This document shows, one piece after another, positions 18,632 through 27,750 of a stretch of 64,000 nt of DNA (its first letter is position 1; each line of letters opens with the position of its first letter). The DNA lies in assembly GCA_035999765.1 (NCBI GenBank), contig CP108521.1, positions 6,200,001-6,264,000 on the forward strand, in the 5' to 3' direction. The DNA is from Streptomyces sp. NBC_01231. GTDB taxonomy: Bacteria; Actinomycetota; Actinomycetes; Streptomycetales; Streptomycetaceae. The notes below the pieces were generated by a model, which searched no databases, was not told the DNA's origin, and was given only the letters and a program-made list of their open reading frames with translations. The translations under genes and the position numbers were made by a program.

Positions 18632-19756
18632 GTGACTGAGATCGAGATCGGGCGCGGCAAGCGCGGCCGCCGGGCGTACGCCTTCGACGACATCGCCGTC
18701 GTCCCCAGCCGCCGTACGCGGGACCCGAAGGAGGTCTCGATCGCCTGGCAGATCGACGCCTACCGTTTCGAGCTGCCCTTCCTGGCCGCCCCCATGGACT
18801 CGGTCGTCTCCCCGGCCACCGCGATCCGTATCGGTGAGCTCGGCGGCCTCGGCGTGCTGAACCTCGAGGGCCTGTGGACGCGGTACGAGGACCCGCAGCC
18901 GCTGCTCGACGAGATCGCCGAGCTGGACGTGGACGCCGCGACCCGCCGTCTCCAGGAGATCTACGCCGCTCCGATCAAGGAGGAGCTGATCGGGCAGCGC
19001 CTCAAGGAGGTGCGCGACTCGGGCGTGGTCACCGCCGCCGCGCTCTCCCCGCAGCGCACCGCCGAGTTCTCCAAGGTGGTCGTGGACGCGGGTGTGGACA
19101 TCTTCGTCATCCGCGGTACGACGGTCTCCGCGGAGCACGTGTCGGGTTCGCACGAGCCGCTGAACCTGAAGCAGTTCATCTACGAGCTCGACGTCCCGGT
19201 GATCGTCGGCGGCTGTGCCACGTACACCGCGGCCCTGCACCTGATGCGCACCGGCGCGGCGGGTGTCCTGGTCGGCTTCGGCGGCGGCGCCGCGCACACC
19301 ACGCGCAACGTGCTGGGCATCCAGGTCCCGATGGCGACCGCGGTCGCGGACGTGGCGGCGGCCCGCCGTGACTACATGGACGAGTCCGGCGGACGGTACG
19401 TGCACGTGATCGCGGACGGCGGTGTCGGCTGGTCCGGCGACCTGCCCAAGGCGATCGCCTGCGGTGCCGACGCCGTGATGATGGGCTCCCCGCTCGCGCG
19501 CGCGACCGACGCGCCCGGCAAGGGGCACCACTGGGGCATGGAGGCGGTCAACGAGGAGCTGCCGCGTGGCAAGAAGGTCGACCTGGGTACGGTCGGCACC
19601 ATCGAGGAGGTCCTCGCCGGCCCGTCCCACACACCGGACGGCTCGATGAACTTCTTCGGAGCCCTGCGCCGCGCGATGGCCACCACCGGCTACAGCGAGC
19701 TGAAGGAGTTCCAGCGCGTCGAGGTGACGGTGGCGGACTCGGTGCACCGGCGGTAG
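18632..19756 (+). CDS. guaB3: GuaB3-family IMP dehydrogenase-related protein
   Basis: 374 residues from the GTG at 18632. It has the IMPDH/GMP-reductase TIM barrel (AFDDIAVVPSRRTRDPKEVS, FLAAPMDSVVSP) but no CBS domains. Where guaB has GPGSICTTR, this protein has GGGAAHTTR, so the catalytic cysteine position holds H222. The family has long been annotated as a second IMP dehydrogenase, but recent work on GuaB3 proteins, as I recall, points to GMP reductase activity. The missing cysteine is a further reason to doubt IMPDH function. It lies just after guaB but behind a terminator, so it has its own promoter. Confidence 0.92.
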   Translation: MTEIEIGRGKRGRRAYAFDDIAVVPSRRTRDPKEVSIAWQIDAYRFELPFLAAPMDSVVSPATAIRIGELGGLGVLNLEGLWTRYEDPQPLLDEIAELDVDAATRRLQEIYAAPIKEELIGQRLKEVRDSGVVTAAALSPQRTAEFSKVVVDAGVDIFVIRGTTVSAEHVSGSHEPLNLKQFIYELDVPVIVGGCATYTAALHLMRTGAAGVLVGFGGGAAHTTRNVLGIQVPMATAVADVAAARRDYMDESGGRYVHVIADGGVGWSGDLPKAIACGADAVMMGSPLARATDAPGKGHHWGMEAVNEELPRGKKVDLGTVGTIEEVLAGPSHTPDGSMNFFGALRRAMATTGYSELKEFQRVEVTVADSVHRR

Positions 19757-19782
19757 GGCGTACGACATCGTCCGTGCGACGC

Positions 19783-19822
19783 CGAAGGGGCCCGTCCACC
19801 GTGGGGTGGACGGGCCCCTTCG
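19783..19822. terminator. Bidirectional terminator after guaB3
   Basis: CGAAGGGGCCCGTCCACC (19783-19800) and GGTGGACGGGCCCCTTCG (19805-19822) form an 18-base-pair perfect stem with a GTGG loop. It sits between the convergent guaB3 and membrane-protein genes. Confidence 0.93.
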
Positions 19823-19851
19823 CGTTCGTCTGCGTTCGTCTGCGTATGTCG

Positions 19852-20430
19852 TTACGCGGCGGCCTTCTTCGCGCCGGAGAACGCGGCGAACGCGCCGATG
19901 GCGAAGAACAGGAAGGTCATCGGGTCGGCGCTCTCCTTCCAGCCGGAGGTCACCACATCGAAGTGCTCGGTGATCATGGTGCTGAAGGACAGGTTGGCCA
20001 CGTCGGCCATGATCATCGCGACGCCGATGAGCTGGCCCACGTAGACCGCGCCCAGCGAGAGCAGGGCGCTCACCACGGGCAGCGCCGGGTTGGAGCCGCC
20101 GAGCTTGCCGGCGGCGAGACCGATGAGGAAGCCGACGCCGACGGCCGCGTAGCCGATCTCGCGCTCGGTGGCGCCGATGATCGCGCCGTAGATGCCGGCG
20201 GTGACCAGAGCCGCGACGACGGCGGCGACCAGGCCGAGGGCGATGTTGCCGCTCCGGGCCGGGGCGAGCGGCGCCAGGGGAGGCGGCATGGCGCCCGGCT
20301 GCTGCGCGAACGGGTTGCCGTCGGTCGGCTGCGGCGCGGTGCCGGGCTGCGGGGCGTACGGGTTGCCGTCGGCGGGCTGCTGGGCGTACGGGTTGCCGTC
20401 GGCAGGCGGTGGCGGAGCTGACTGAGCCAT
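19852..20430 (-). CDS. Multi-pass membrane protein with DGNP(Y/F)A repeat N-terminus
   Basis: 192 residues from the ATG at 20430, which has a purine-rich GGGGGGA upstream. The 24 extra codons to 20502 are probably untranslated. The first 60 residues are proline/glutamine-rich, with three repeats of the type ADGNPYAQQP. Three or four transmembrane helices follow: GLVAAVVAALVTAGIYGAII, AAVGVGFLIGLAAGKLG, ALLSLGAVYVGQLIGVAMIM and DPMTFLFFAIGAFAAFSG. The protein belongs to a conserved streptomycete hypothetical family at this locus. No function is known. Confidence 0.82.
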   Translation of the reverse strand: MAQSAPPPPADGNPYAQQPADGNPYAPQPGTAPQPTDGNPFAQQPGAMPPPLAPLAPARSGNIALGLVAAVVAALVTAGIYGAIIGATEREIGYAAVGVGFLIGLAAGKLGGSNPALPVVSALLSLGAVYVGQLIGVAMIMADVANLSFSTMITEHFDVVTSGWKESADPMTFLFFAIGAFAAFSGAKKAAA

Positions 20431-20575
20431 GACAGAGATCCCCCCATGTCCCTCGCGGGACCGGTGAACGAGCGGTGTGATGTGTGCACGAATGTGCGAC
20501 AAAATCCGTGCACATGTGCGACGGATCGCCGAAGAGTAGCAGGCAACCCCGCCCGATTCACCGGTAAATCCGCCC

Positions 20576-21787
20576 TCAGATCCGGTGGGCCGCCCCCGTC
20601 GGCGTCGCCCCGCGCGTGTCCAGCAGCAACTGGGCCTTCACCGACAGGCCCTGGAGGTCGTACGTCCGGTGCTGTTGGAGCAGGATCGTCAGATCGGCCT
20701 CGGCGGCCGCCTCGTAGAGGGAGTCCGCGCGCGGGACCGGGCGGCCGAGGACGCTCCAGGACGGAACGTGCGGGTCGTGGTAGCTCACGGCCGCGCCCAA
20801 CTCCATCAGCCGGACCGCGACTTCCTGCGCGGGCGCGCCCTGCTGGTCGGCGAGGTCGGGCTTGTAGGTGACGCCGAGCAGCAGTACCCGGGCGCCGCGC
20901 GCGGACTTGCCGTGCTCGTTGAGGAGGGTCGCGGCGCGCTGGATGACGTAACGCGGCATCTGGCTGTTGACCTGCTGGGCGAGTTCGACCATGCGCAGGG
21001 TGCGGCCCGAGTGGCTGCCGCTCAGGTCCTGCGCGAGGGCGTGGCCGCCGACGCCGGGGCCGGGGCGGAAGGCCTGGAAGCCGAACGGCTTGGTCTCCGC
21101 GCAGCGGATGACGTCCCACAGGTCGACGCCGAGGTCGTTGCAGAGCACGGCCATCTCGTTGACGAGGGCGATGTTGACGTGCCGGTAGTTGGTCTCCAGG
21201 ACCTGCACCGTCTCCGCCTCACGCGGGCCGCGTGCGCGTACCACCTTGTCGGTGAGGCGCCCGTAGAAGGCGGCGGCCGACTCGGTGCAGGCGGGGGTGA
21301 GGCCGCCGATCACCTTGGGAGTGTTGGCGGGGGTGAAGTCGCGGTTGCCGGGGTCGACGCGGCTGGGGGAGTAGGCGAGGTGGAAGTCGCGGCCCGCGCG
21401 CAGCCCGGAACCCGCTTCGAGGAGCGGGCGCAGGACGTCCTCGGTGGTGCCGGGGCGCACGGGGGACTCCAGGATCACCGTGGTGTGCGGGCGCAGCTGT
21501 GCGGCCAGGGTGCGAGCGGCCGCCTCCACCTGGCTCAGGTCGAGCCCGCCGTCCGCGCCCCGCGGGGTGGGGGCGCAGATGACCGCGGTGCGCACCCGCC
21601 CGAGCTCGGCCGGGCTGGTCGCGTACCGGAAGCCTCCCGAGAGCATCCGGCGCAGTTCCGCGGGGCTGAGGGAGCCGGGCTCGGGGCCGGTCCGGTAGCC
21701 GAGGGTGGAGATGCCGGCGGCAACGGCGGCCTGGGCCAGCGGCAGTCCGTAGGGGCCGAGTCCGATGACGGCGAGATCTGCGGGCAT
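20576..21787 (-). CDS. UDP-glucose/GDP-mannose dehydrogenase homologue lacking the catalytic cysteine
   Basis: 403 residues from the ATG at 21787; a TTG at 21808 would add seven. The fold is that of nucleotide-sugar dehydrogenases: LAVIGLGPYGLPLA (NAD site), ESPVRPGTTEDVL, YSPSRVDPGN, then ETKPFGFQAFRPGPGVGGHA. In active enzymes that last motif reads GGHC, and here the cysteine is alanine (GGHALAQD). The SPERVDPG glutamate is also serine. Both changes affect the thiohemiacetal chemistry, so oxidation to the uronic acid is unlikely. It may be a binding or regulatory paralogue, or have lost function. It is divergent from glpD. Confidence 0.85.
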   Translation of the reverse strand: MPADLAVIGLGPYGLPLAQAAVAAGISTLGYRTGPEPGSLSPAELRRMLSGGFRYATSPAELGRVRTAVICAPTPRGADGGLDLSQVEAAARTLAAQLRPHTTVILESPVRPGTTEDVLRPLLEAGSGLRAGRDFHLAYSPSRVDPGNRDFTPANTPKVIGGLTPACTESAAAFYGRLTDKVVRARGPREAETVQVLETNYRHVNIALVNEMAVLCNDLGVDLWDVIRCAETKPFGFQAFRPGPGVGGHALAQDLSGSHSGRTLRMVELAQQVNSQMPRYVIQRAATLLNEHGKSARGARVLLLGVTYKPDLADQQGAPAQEVAVRLMELGAAVSYHDPHVPSWSVLGRPVPRADSLYEAAAEADLTILLQQHRTYDLQGLSVKAQLLLDTRGATPTGAAHRI

Positions 21788-22079
21788 GGCGTGGGCCGTC
21801 CTTCCCAATAACCGAAGCGGGACAGGTGCGCAAGCCCGGTGGACAGGATGGGCGAGAGCAATGTCAGACTAGGAGTAAATATGACCGATTTGCGGGATTG
21901 ATTACGTGTGTCTTCCCGCAGGTCTGTGCGTGTTGTTCCGGGTGTCCGTGAAAGTTATCCACAGGCTGGGGGCGAGTGGTGGCTGCACGTGGGCAAGCCG
22001 GTCAGAATTTGGGCATGGGGGATACGAACCGGGCCACTCCTTCGGGGTGAGATCGGCACGACCAGAGCGGGAGGCAGCT

Positions 22080-23786
22080 GTGCGGACAGCGACACTGGGG
22101 CCGGCGCAACGGGCCGAGTCACTGGCATCAATGGCCGAGCGTGAACTGGACGTGCTGGTGGTGGGGGCGGGCGTGGTCGGTGCGGGCACCGCTCTCGACG
22201 CCGCGACCCGCGGACTGTCCACGGGGCTGGTCGAGGCGCGCGACTGGGCGTCGGGCACGTCCAGCAGGTCCAGCAAGCTGATCCACGGCGGGCTGCGCTA
22301 TCTGGAGATGCTCGACTTCGCACTGGTCCGGGAGGCGCTGAAGGAACGCGGTCTGCTGCTCGAGCGGCTCGCCCCGCACCTGGCGAAGCCGGTGCCGTTC
22401 CTCTATCCCCTCCGGCACAAGGGCTGGGAGCGGCTGTACGCCGGTTCGGGCGTCGCGCTCTACGACGCCATGTCGATGGCCCGCGGGCACGGTCGGGGCC
22501 TGCCCACGCACCGTCATCTCAGCCGCCGTCACGCCTTGCGGGTCGCACCCGCCTTGAAGAAGGACGCGCTGGTGGGCGCGTTGCAGTACTACGACGCGCA
22601 GATGGACGACGCCCGCTTCGTGGCCACCCTGGTGCGCACGGCGGCGGCGTACGGCGCGAAGACCGCCAACCGCGCGCGCGTGAGCGGCTTCCTGCGCGAG
22701 GGCGAGCGCGTGGTCGGCGCCCGGGTGCAGGACGTCGAGGCGGGCGGGGAGTACGAGATCCGCGCCAAGCAGATCGTCAACGCCACAGGTGTGTGGACCG
22801 ACGACACCCAGGCGATGGTGGGCGAGCGCGGCCAGTTCCACGTCCGGGCGTCCAAGGGCATCCACCTGGTGGTCCCCAAGGACCGCATCCACTCCTCGAC
22901 CGGGCTGATCCTGCGCACCGAGAAGTCCGTCCTGTTCGTCATCCCCTGGGGCCGGCACTGGATCATCGGTACGACGGACACCGACTGGGACCTCGACAAG
23001 GCCCACCCGGCCGCGTCCAGCGCCGACATCGACTATCTGCTGGAGCATGTGAACTCCGTCCTCGCCCTCCCGCTGACCAGGGACGACGTCCAGGGTGTCT
23101 ACGCCGGGCTCAGGCCCCTGCTGGCCGGTGAGTCGGACGCCACCAGCAAGTTGTCGCGCGAGCACACCGTGGCGCACCCGGTGCCGGGGCTCGTCGTCGT
23201 GGCGGGCGGCAAGTACACGACCTACCGGGTGATGGCCAAGGACGCGGTGGACGAGGCGGTGCACGGCCTCGACATGCGGGTCGCCGAGTGCGTGACGGAG
23301 GACGTCCCGCTGCTCGGGGCGGAGGGATACCGCGCCCTGTGGAACGCGCGGGCGCGGATCGCGGCCCGCACCGGTCTGCACGTGGTGCGCGTGGAGCACC
23401 TGCTGAACCGTTACGGCGCGATGGCGGAGGAGGTCCTCGACCTGGTCGCCGCGGACACCTCGCTGGGCGAACCATTGCAGGGCGCCGACGACTATCTGCG
23501 CGCCGAGGTCGTGTACGCCGCCTCGCACGAGGGCGCGCGGCACCTGGACGACGTGCTGACCCGGCGCACCCGCATCTCCATCGAGACCTTCGACCGGGGC
23601 ACCCGCTGCGCCCGCGAGACCGCCGAACTGATGGCGCCGGTGCTCGGTTGGGACAGTGACCACATCGAGCGGGAGGTCGAGCACTACGAGAAGCGGGTGG
23701 AGGCGGAGCGGGAGTCGCAGCGGCAGCCGGACGATCTGACGGCGGATGCGGCGCGGATAGGGGCGCCGGACATCGTGCCGTTGTAG
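22080..23786 (+). CDS. glpD: Glycerol-3-phosphate dehydrogenase (FAD)
   Basis: 568 residues from the GTG at 22080, chosen for GGGAGG five bases upstream; the open frame back to 21906 has no coding character. The FAD-binding N-terminus LDVLVVGAGVVGAGTALDAA, the substrate-site stretch SSRSSKLIHGGLRYLE and the glycine-rich VVAGGKYTTYRVMA are typical. The C-terminal DAO_C helical domain is complete. The enzyme oxidises glycerol-3-phosphate to dihydroxyacetone phosphate and passes electrons to menaquinone at the membrane. No glpF or glpK is adjacent. The 292-base upstream gap holds a tiny six-codon ORF with a good ribosome site (21881-21901). Confidence 0.96.
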   Translation: MRTATLGPAQRAESLASMAERELDVLVVGAGVVGAGTALDAATRGLSTGLVEARDWASGTSSRSSKLIHGGLRYLEMLDFALVREALKERGLLLERLAPHLAKPVPFLYPLRHKGWERLYAGSGVALYDAMSMARGHGRGLPTHRHLSRRHALRVAPALKKDALVGALQYYDAQMDDARFVATLVRTAAAYGAKTANRARVSGFLREGERVVGARVQDVEAGGEYEIRAKQIVNATGVWTDDTQAMVGERGQFHVRASKGIHLVVPKDRIHSSTGLILRTEKSVLFVIPWGRHWIIGTTDTDWDLDKAHPAASSADIDYLLEHVNSVLALPLTRDDVQGVYAGLRPLLAGESDATSKLSREHTVAHPVPGLVVVAGGKYTTYRVMAKDAVDEAVHGLDMRVAECVTEDVPLLGAEGYRALWNARARIAARTGLHVVRVEHLLNRYGAMAEEVLDLVAADTSLGEPLQGADDYLRAEVVYAASHEGARHLDDVLTRRTRISIETFDRGTRCARETAELMAPVLGWDSDHIEREVEHYEKRVEAERESQRQPDDLTADAARIGAPDIVPL

Positions 23787-23933
23787 GGGGTTCCGGCGGA
23801 TGTTGGTGGCGGGGCTCGGCGGAGGGGCGGGCTCGGGAGAGGACTCCGAGTGGAGGTGCTCCGGAGGGGGCTCAAGTCGACGTCACTCGAACGAGTGGTG
23901 GGATATGGGATCTTCGTTCGGAACCCGGCCGTT

Positions 23934-24983
23934 CTACGAGGTGCGGGGGCAGAACTCGGCGGCGAGCAGGGCCCGTTCGAGGGCGGGATCTGCGACCGCG
24001 TCCGTGTCCACCCGGAAGGTGAGGACACGGCGACCGTCGGCGGTGGCAGCGGTGCGCACGTAGCTGCCGGAGATCCGGCCGTTGTGCCCCCACACCTTGG
24101 TGCCGCACGGCAGCGTCACCGGGTACAGCCCCATGCCGTACGAGCCGTGTGCGGTGCGGGTGTCCAGCATCTCGCGCAGCCAGTGCGAGGGCAGGAGCCG
24201 GCCGTCGAGCAGGGCCGCGTAGAAGCGGTCCAGATCGGCGAGTGTGGTCACCAGCTCGCCCGCGGCCCCGGCCACCCGTGGGTCGAGCTCGGTGACATCG
24301 GTTCCGTCGGTCGCGTAGGCGCGGCCGTGCGGAGAGGGCAGAGCGGTTCGGGAACCGGGGAAGGAGGTGCCCTTCAGGCCCAGGGGAGCGATGACACGGC
24401 GCTCGGCCTCGGCTGCGTACGAGCGGCGGGTGACCTGCTCGACGACCAGGCCGAGCAGCACGTAGTTGGTGTTCGAGTACGAGAAACGGCCGCGGTGGGC
24501 CGGGGGGTGGGCGAGCGAGATGCGCAGGGCCTGACGTGGGGTGAGGGGGACCACGCCACCGGTGGCCGCGGTGAAGTCGTACAGGCCGCTGGTGTGGGTG
24601 AGCAGGGCACGCAGGGTCAGGGCGCGGCCGTCGTTGCCCGCTCCGCGCACCAGACCCGGCAGGTGCTGCTCCACGGTGTCCGACAGCTTCAGGCGGTGTT
24701 CGGCGGCCAGTTGCAGAACCACCGTCGCGATGAAGGTCTTGGTGACGCTGCCGGCCCGGAAGTGGTCGGAGCGGGCGATGCCATGGCCGGCCCGGAAGTA
24801 GCTGGTGCCGGTCTTGTCGCGGGTCAGGAGAGCCGCGGCGGGGGCCCCGCCCTGGGTGACCAGCAGTGGGAGGAGCGCGTCGGCGGGCGGAGCGGAGGGT
24901 GCCGAGGAAGCGGCCGGAGCCAGCAGAACGGGCAGGGCCAGGAGCGTCCGAAGCCGTGGCATCGGTGTCCCACGCCGTGACAT
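23934..24983 (-). CDS. Secreted serine hydrolase, beta-lactamase class C / DD-peptidase family
   Basis: 349 residues from the ATG at 24983, which has GGGAGG upstream; ATG 24962 is an alternative. A signal peptide (RLRTLLALPVLLAPAASSAP) leads to the penicillin-recognising fold. The SxxK motif is SVTK with S79 and K82, YxN appears in SYSNTNY, and the third motif is HNG (WGHNGRISG). The HNG variant is common in D-aminopeptidase and esterase-like members. The protein probably acts in the cell wall or outside the cell on D-alanyl peptides or esters. It is divergent from the first kinase gene and convergent with glpD. Confidence 0.88.
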   Translation of the reverse strand: MSRRGTPMPRLRTLLALPVLLAPAASSAPSAPPADALLPLLVTQGGAPAAALLTRDKTGTSYFRAGHGIARSDHFRAGSVTKTFIATVVLQLAAEHRLKLSDTVEQHLPGLVRGAGNDGRALTLRALLTHTSGLYDFTAATGGVVPLTPRQALRISLAHPPAHRGRFSYSNTNYVLLGLVVEQVTRRSYAAEAERRVIAPLGLKGTSFPGSRTALPSPHGRAYATDGTDVTELDPRVAGAAGELVTTLADLDRFYAALLDGRLLPSHWLREMLDTRTAHGSYGMGLYPVTLPCGTKVWGHNGRISGSYVRTAATADGRRVLTFRVDTDAVADPALERALLAAEFCPRTS

Positions 24984-25238
24984 CGCTGAGGACCTCCCTC
25001 GTCCAGGCCCATCATCCAGGGTCGCGGTCGGGGGAGCCGCAGCGGCCCCGGGGTGACGGTCGTGGGGCGCGAGGTGCCGTCGCAGGCGGCGGGCGGCACG
25101 GTGGGCGGCGGGCCCGTTGGCCGGGATGTCCCGGGCCGCACAGTGGGCCCGTTGTCCCCAGAGGCACCCTGGGCGTCGGGCACTTGTCGGGTGAGGGACA
25201 ATGGAGGCTCTGTCAGGGCGGGTTGCATGAGGGGACGC

Positions 25239-27563
25239 ATGTCGGAGGCGGAGCGGGCGGGGACATCCCGTCAGGACACTCGTCAGGACAACAGCGAGCG
25301 TCTTCTCGCCGGGCGGTACCGGTTGGGAGGCGTGCTCGGTCGCGGCGGTATGGGCACGGTGTGGCGTGCCGAGGACGAGACCCTGGGTCGCACGGTCGCC
25401 GTCAAGGAGCTGCGGTTCCCGACCAACATCGACGAGGAAGAGAAGCGGCGCCTGATCACGCGGACGTTGCGCGAGGCCAAGGCGATCGCGCGGATCCGCA
25501 ACAACAGCGCGGTGACCGTCTACGACGTGGTCGAGGAGGACGACCGGCCGTGGATCGTGATGGAGCTCGTCGAGGGCAAGTCGCTCGCCGAGGTCATCCG
25601 GGAGGACGGCCTCCTCGAACCCAGGCGCGCCGCCGAAGTGGGCCTGGCGGTCCTCGACGTGCTGCGGTCCGCGCACCGCGAGGGCATCCTGCACCGTGAC
25701 GTGAAGCCGTCCAACGTGCTCATCTCCGAGGACGGCCGGGTCGTGCTCACCGACTTCGGCATCGCCCAGGTCGAGGGCGACCCGTCCATCACCTCGACCG
25801 GCATGCTCGTCGGCGCGCCCTCATACATCTCTCCGGAGCGGGCCCGCGGGCACAAGCCCGGTCCGGCGGCCGACCTCTGGTCGCTGGGCGGACTGCTGTA
25901 CGCGTCGGTGGAGGGGGCCCCGCCGTACGACAAGGGCTCGGCCATAGCGACGTTGACCGCGGTGATGACCGAGCAGTTGGACGAGCCGAAGAACGCGGGT
26001 CCGCTCAAGGACGTCATCTACGGCCTGCTCACCAAGGACCCCGCCAAGCGACTCGACGACGCGGGCGCGCGGACGATGCTCAACGCCGTGCTCCACGCGC
26101 CGGAGCCGAAGAACGAGCCGGAGCCGGAGGCCCTGGACGCGACGAAGGTCGTGCCGCTGCCGCCGCAGCCCGACGAGGGTGCGGGCAAGAGGAGTTCGGG
26201 CGGCACCGGGAGCAAGCGGGGCGAGGAGGCCGGCGAGCGGTTCCGCGGGGCGCTGCGTTCCGTGCGCAAGGCCGCCGGGGCCGCGGGAGCGGCGGCGACG
26301 TCCGCGGCTGCGGCGCGCACGAAGTCCGTGGGCGACAAGGACGGTTCCGGGACGGGGCCTGGGTCCGCGGACGGTGGCAGTTCGGCCGGTTCGGGTACTG
26401 GTGGGGGCACCGCCGGTTCGGGTTCCGGTGCTGGTGCGGCCGGGGCGAGGCCTGGTGGCGCGGCCGGTTCAGGGGCGGGCAGCGGTGCGGGGGCCTCGGG
26501 TTCCCGTGGTGGCACGGCTGTGTCGGGCCCGGCCGGCGTCTCCTCTTCGGGGAGGAGCACATCGAGTGGGCCCGCTTCGGCTTCGGGCACCGCTTCGGCT
26601 TCGGCCGCTGCCCCGGTTTCGGGGGCGGCTTCGGCGTCGGGCTCGACTTCGGGCACTACGTCGGGGTCCGCGTCGGGGTCGGGTGGGGTGCCCGGGCCTC
26701 GGGACGGAAGCGCGCAGGGTGCGAACGGCGGTACCGGGGGCCGGAGTTCCGGGTGGCCCGTGATGACTCCGCCGGACCTGCCGCCGCGGCCCGTGCCGAG
26801 GGCGCCGCTCACCGATGTGGTGCCGCGCAGGACCCTGGTGATCATCGCCGTGGTCGTGGCGCTCGCCGTGATCGGTACCGTACTGGCGCTCACGCTCGGT
26901 GGTGACGACGGTTCGGACGGGGCCGCGGGCGGCGGTGCCAAGGTGACGGCGAGCGCGAGCGGGAGCGCCGACACCAAGGAGGACAAGGGCGGCGGCACCC
27001 GTACGGACGGCTCGCCGACCGCGTCCGCGGTGACGGAGTCGGGCGCGCGGAGCACGCCCAGCGGCGAGGCGAACACGGCCGAGGGCGGTGGGTCGGGGGC
27101 CGAGGGTTCCTCCGGCTCCGCCGGAGACAACGCGGTGGCCTCGACGCACCAGGGGACTCAGGGGTACTCGATCGGACTGCCCAAGGGCTGGAAGTACAAG
27201 TCGGCGAGCGCCGCGGGGGACCGGTTCACCGGGCCCGACGGGCAGAAGCTGCTCATCGCCTGGACGTCCACCCCGAAGGGCGACCCGGTGGCGGACTGGG
27301 AGAACCAGGAACGCTCCATGACGCGTTCCCAGTACCGGAAGGTCCGCATAGCGAAGGTGGACTACCGCGGCTGGAACACGGCTGACTGGGAGTTCACCTA
27401 TGTCGACGGCGGGACGAAGTACCGCACGATCGACCGGGGGTTCGTCGTCAACAGCCACCTCGGGTACGCGTTGATGTACACGGCGAAGGCCGCGAACTGG
27501 GGCAGCGAGCCGCGCCAGACCACCTGGAAGACGCTGGCGAAGACGTTCAAGCCGAAGTCGTGA
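25239..27563 (+). CDS. Membrane Ser/Thr protein kinase (kinase cluster, gene 1)
   Basis: 774 residues from the ATG at 25239 (AGGGGA upstream); an ATG at 25227 adds four. The PknB-type kinase domain covers about residues 26-290: glycine loop GRGGMGTVW, K56 in VAVKE, D154 in HRDVKPSNV, DFG in TDFGIAQ and ISPERARG. A low-complexity Gly/Ser/Ala linker of about 220 residues follows. One transmembrane helix (LVIIAVVVALAVIGTVLALT) leads to an extracellular module, which starts GYSIGLPKGWKYKSA and ends AKTFKPKS. There are no PASTA repeats. The extracellular module recurs, diverged, in the neighbouring kinases, and is presumably a sensor. Confidence 0.93.
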   Translation: MSEAERAGTSRQDTRQDNSERLLAGRYRLGGVLGRGGMGTVWRAEDETLGRTVAVKELRFPTNIDEEEKRRLITRTLREAKAIARIRNNSAVTVYDVVEEDDRPWIVMELVEGKSLAEVIREDGLLEPRRAAEVGLAVLDVLRSAHREGILHRDVKPSNVLISEDGRVVLTDFGIAQVEGDPSITSTGMLVGAPSYISPERARGHKPGPAADLWSLGGLLYASVEGAPPYDKGSAIATLTAVMTEQLDEPKNAGPLKDVIYGLLTKDPAKRLDDAGARTMLNAVLHAPEPKNEPEPEALDATKVVPLPPQPDEGAGKRSSGGTGSKRGEEAGERFRGALRSVRKAAGAAGAAATSAAAARTKSVGDKDGSGTGPGSADGGSSAGSGTGGGTAGSGSGAGAAGARPGGAAGSGAGSGAGASGSRGGTAVSGPAGVSSSGRSTSSGPASASGTASASAAAPVSGAASASGSTSGTTSGSASGSGGVPGPRDGSAQGANGGTGGRSSGWPVMTPPDLPPRPVPRAPLTDVVPRRTLVIIAVVVALAVIGTVLALTLGGDDGSDGAAGGGAKVTASASGSADTKEDKGGGTRTDGSPTASAVTESGARSTPSGEANTAEGGGSGAEGSSGSAGDNAVASTHQGTQGYSIGLPKGWKYKSASAAGDRFTGPDGQKLLIAWTSTPKGDPVADWENQERSMTRSQYRKVRIAKVDYRGWNTADWEFTYVDGGTKYRTIDRGFVVNSHLGYALMYTAKAANWGSEPRQTTWKTLAKTFKPKS

Positions 27564-27750
27564 GCAGCCGTGCGGTGATCGATCTCCTGTTCGATCTCCG
27601 GTTTGATGCGTGAGATCTGGCATCCACTCTTTGCGGGTTGCCTCCGGCACGTATCGTGAATGCTCGCGGACCGTACGCAGCCAGGAACGAGTGCGGAACG
27701 GGGCGCGAGGCGAACGGAATTGACCGACCGGGCGGCCGGGGGGAGGCAAC

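Noticed and set aside
21955..21963. TTATCCACA, a perfect DnaA-box-like sequence upstream of glpD.
   Set aside because: It is a single copy without clustering or nearby dnaA/dnaN genes, so an origin is not supported.
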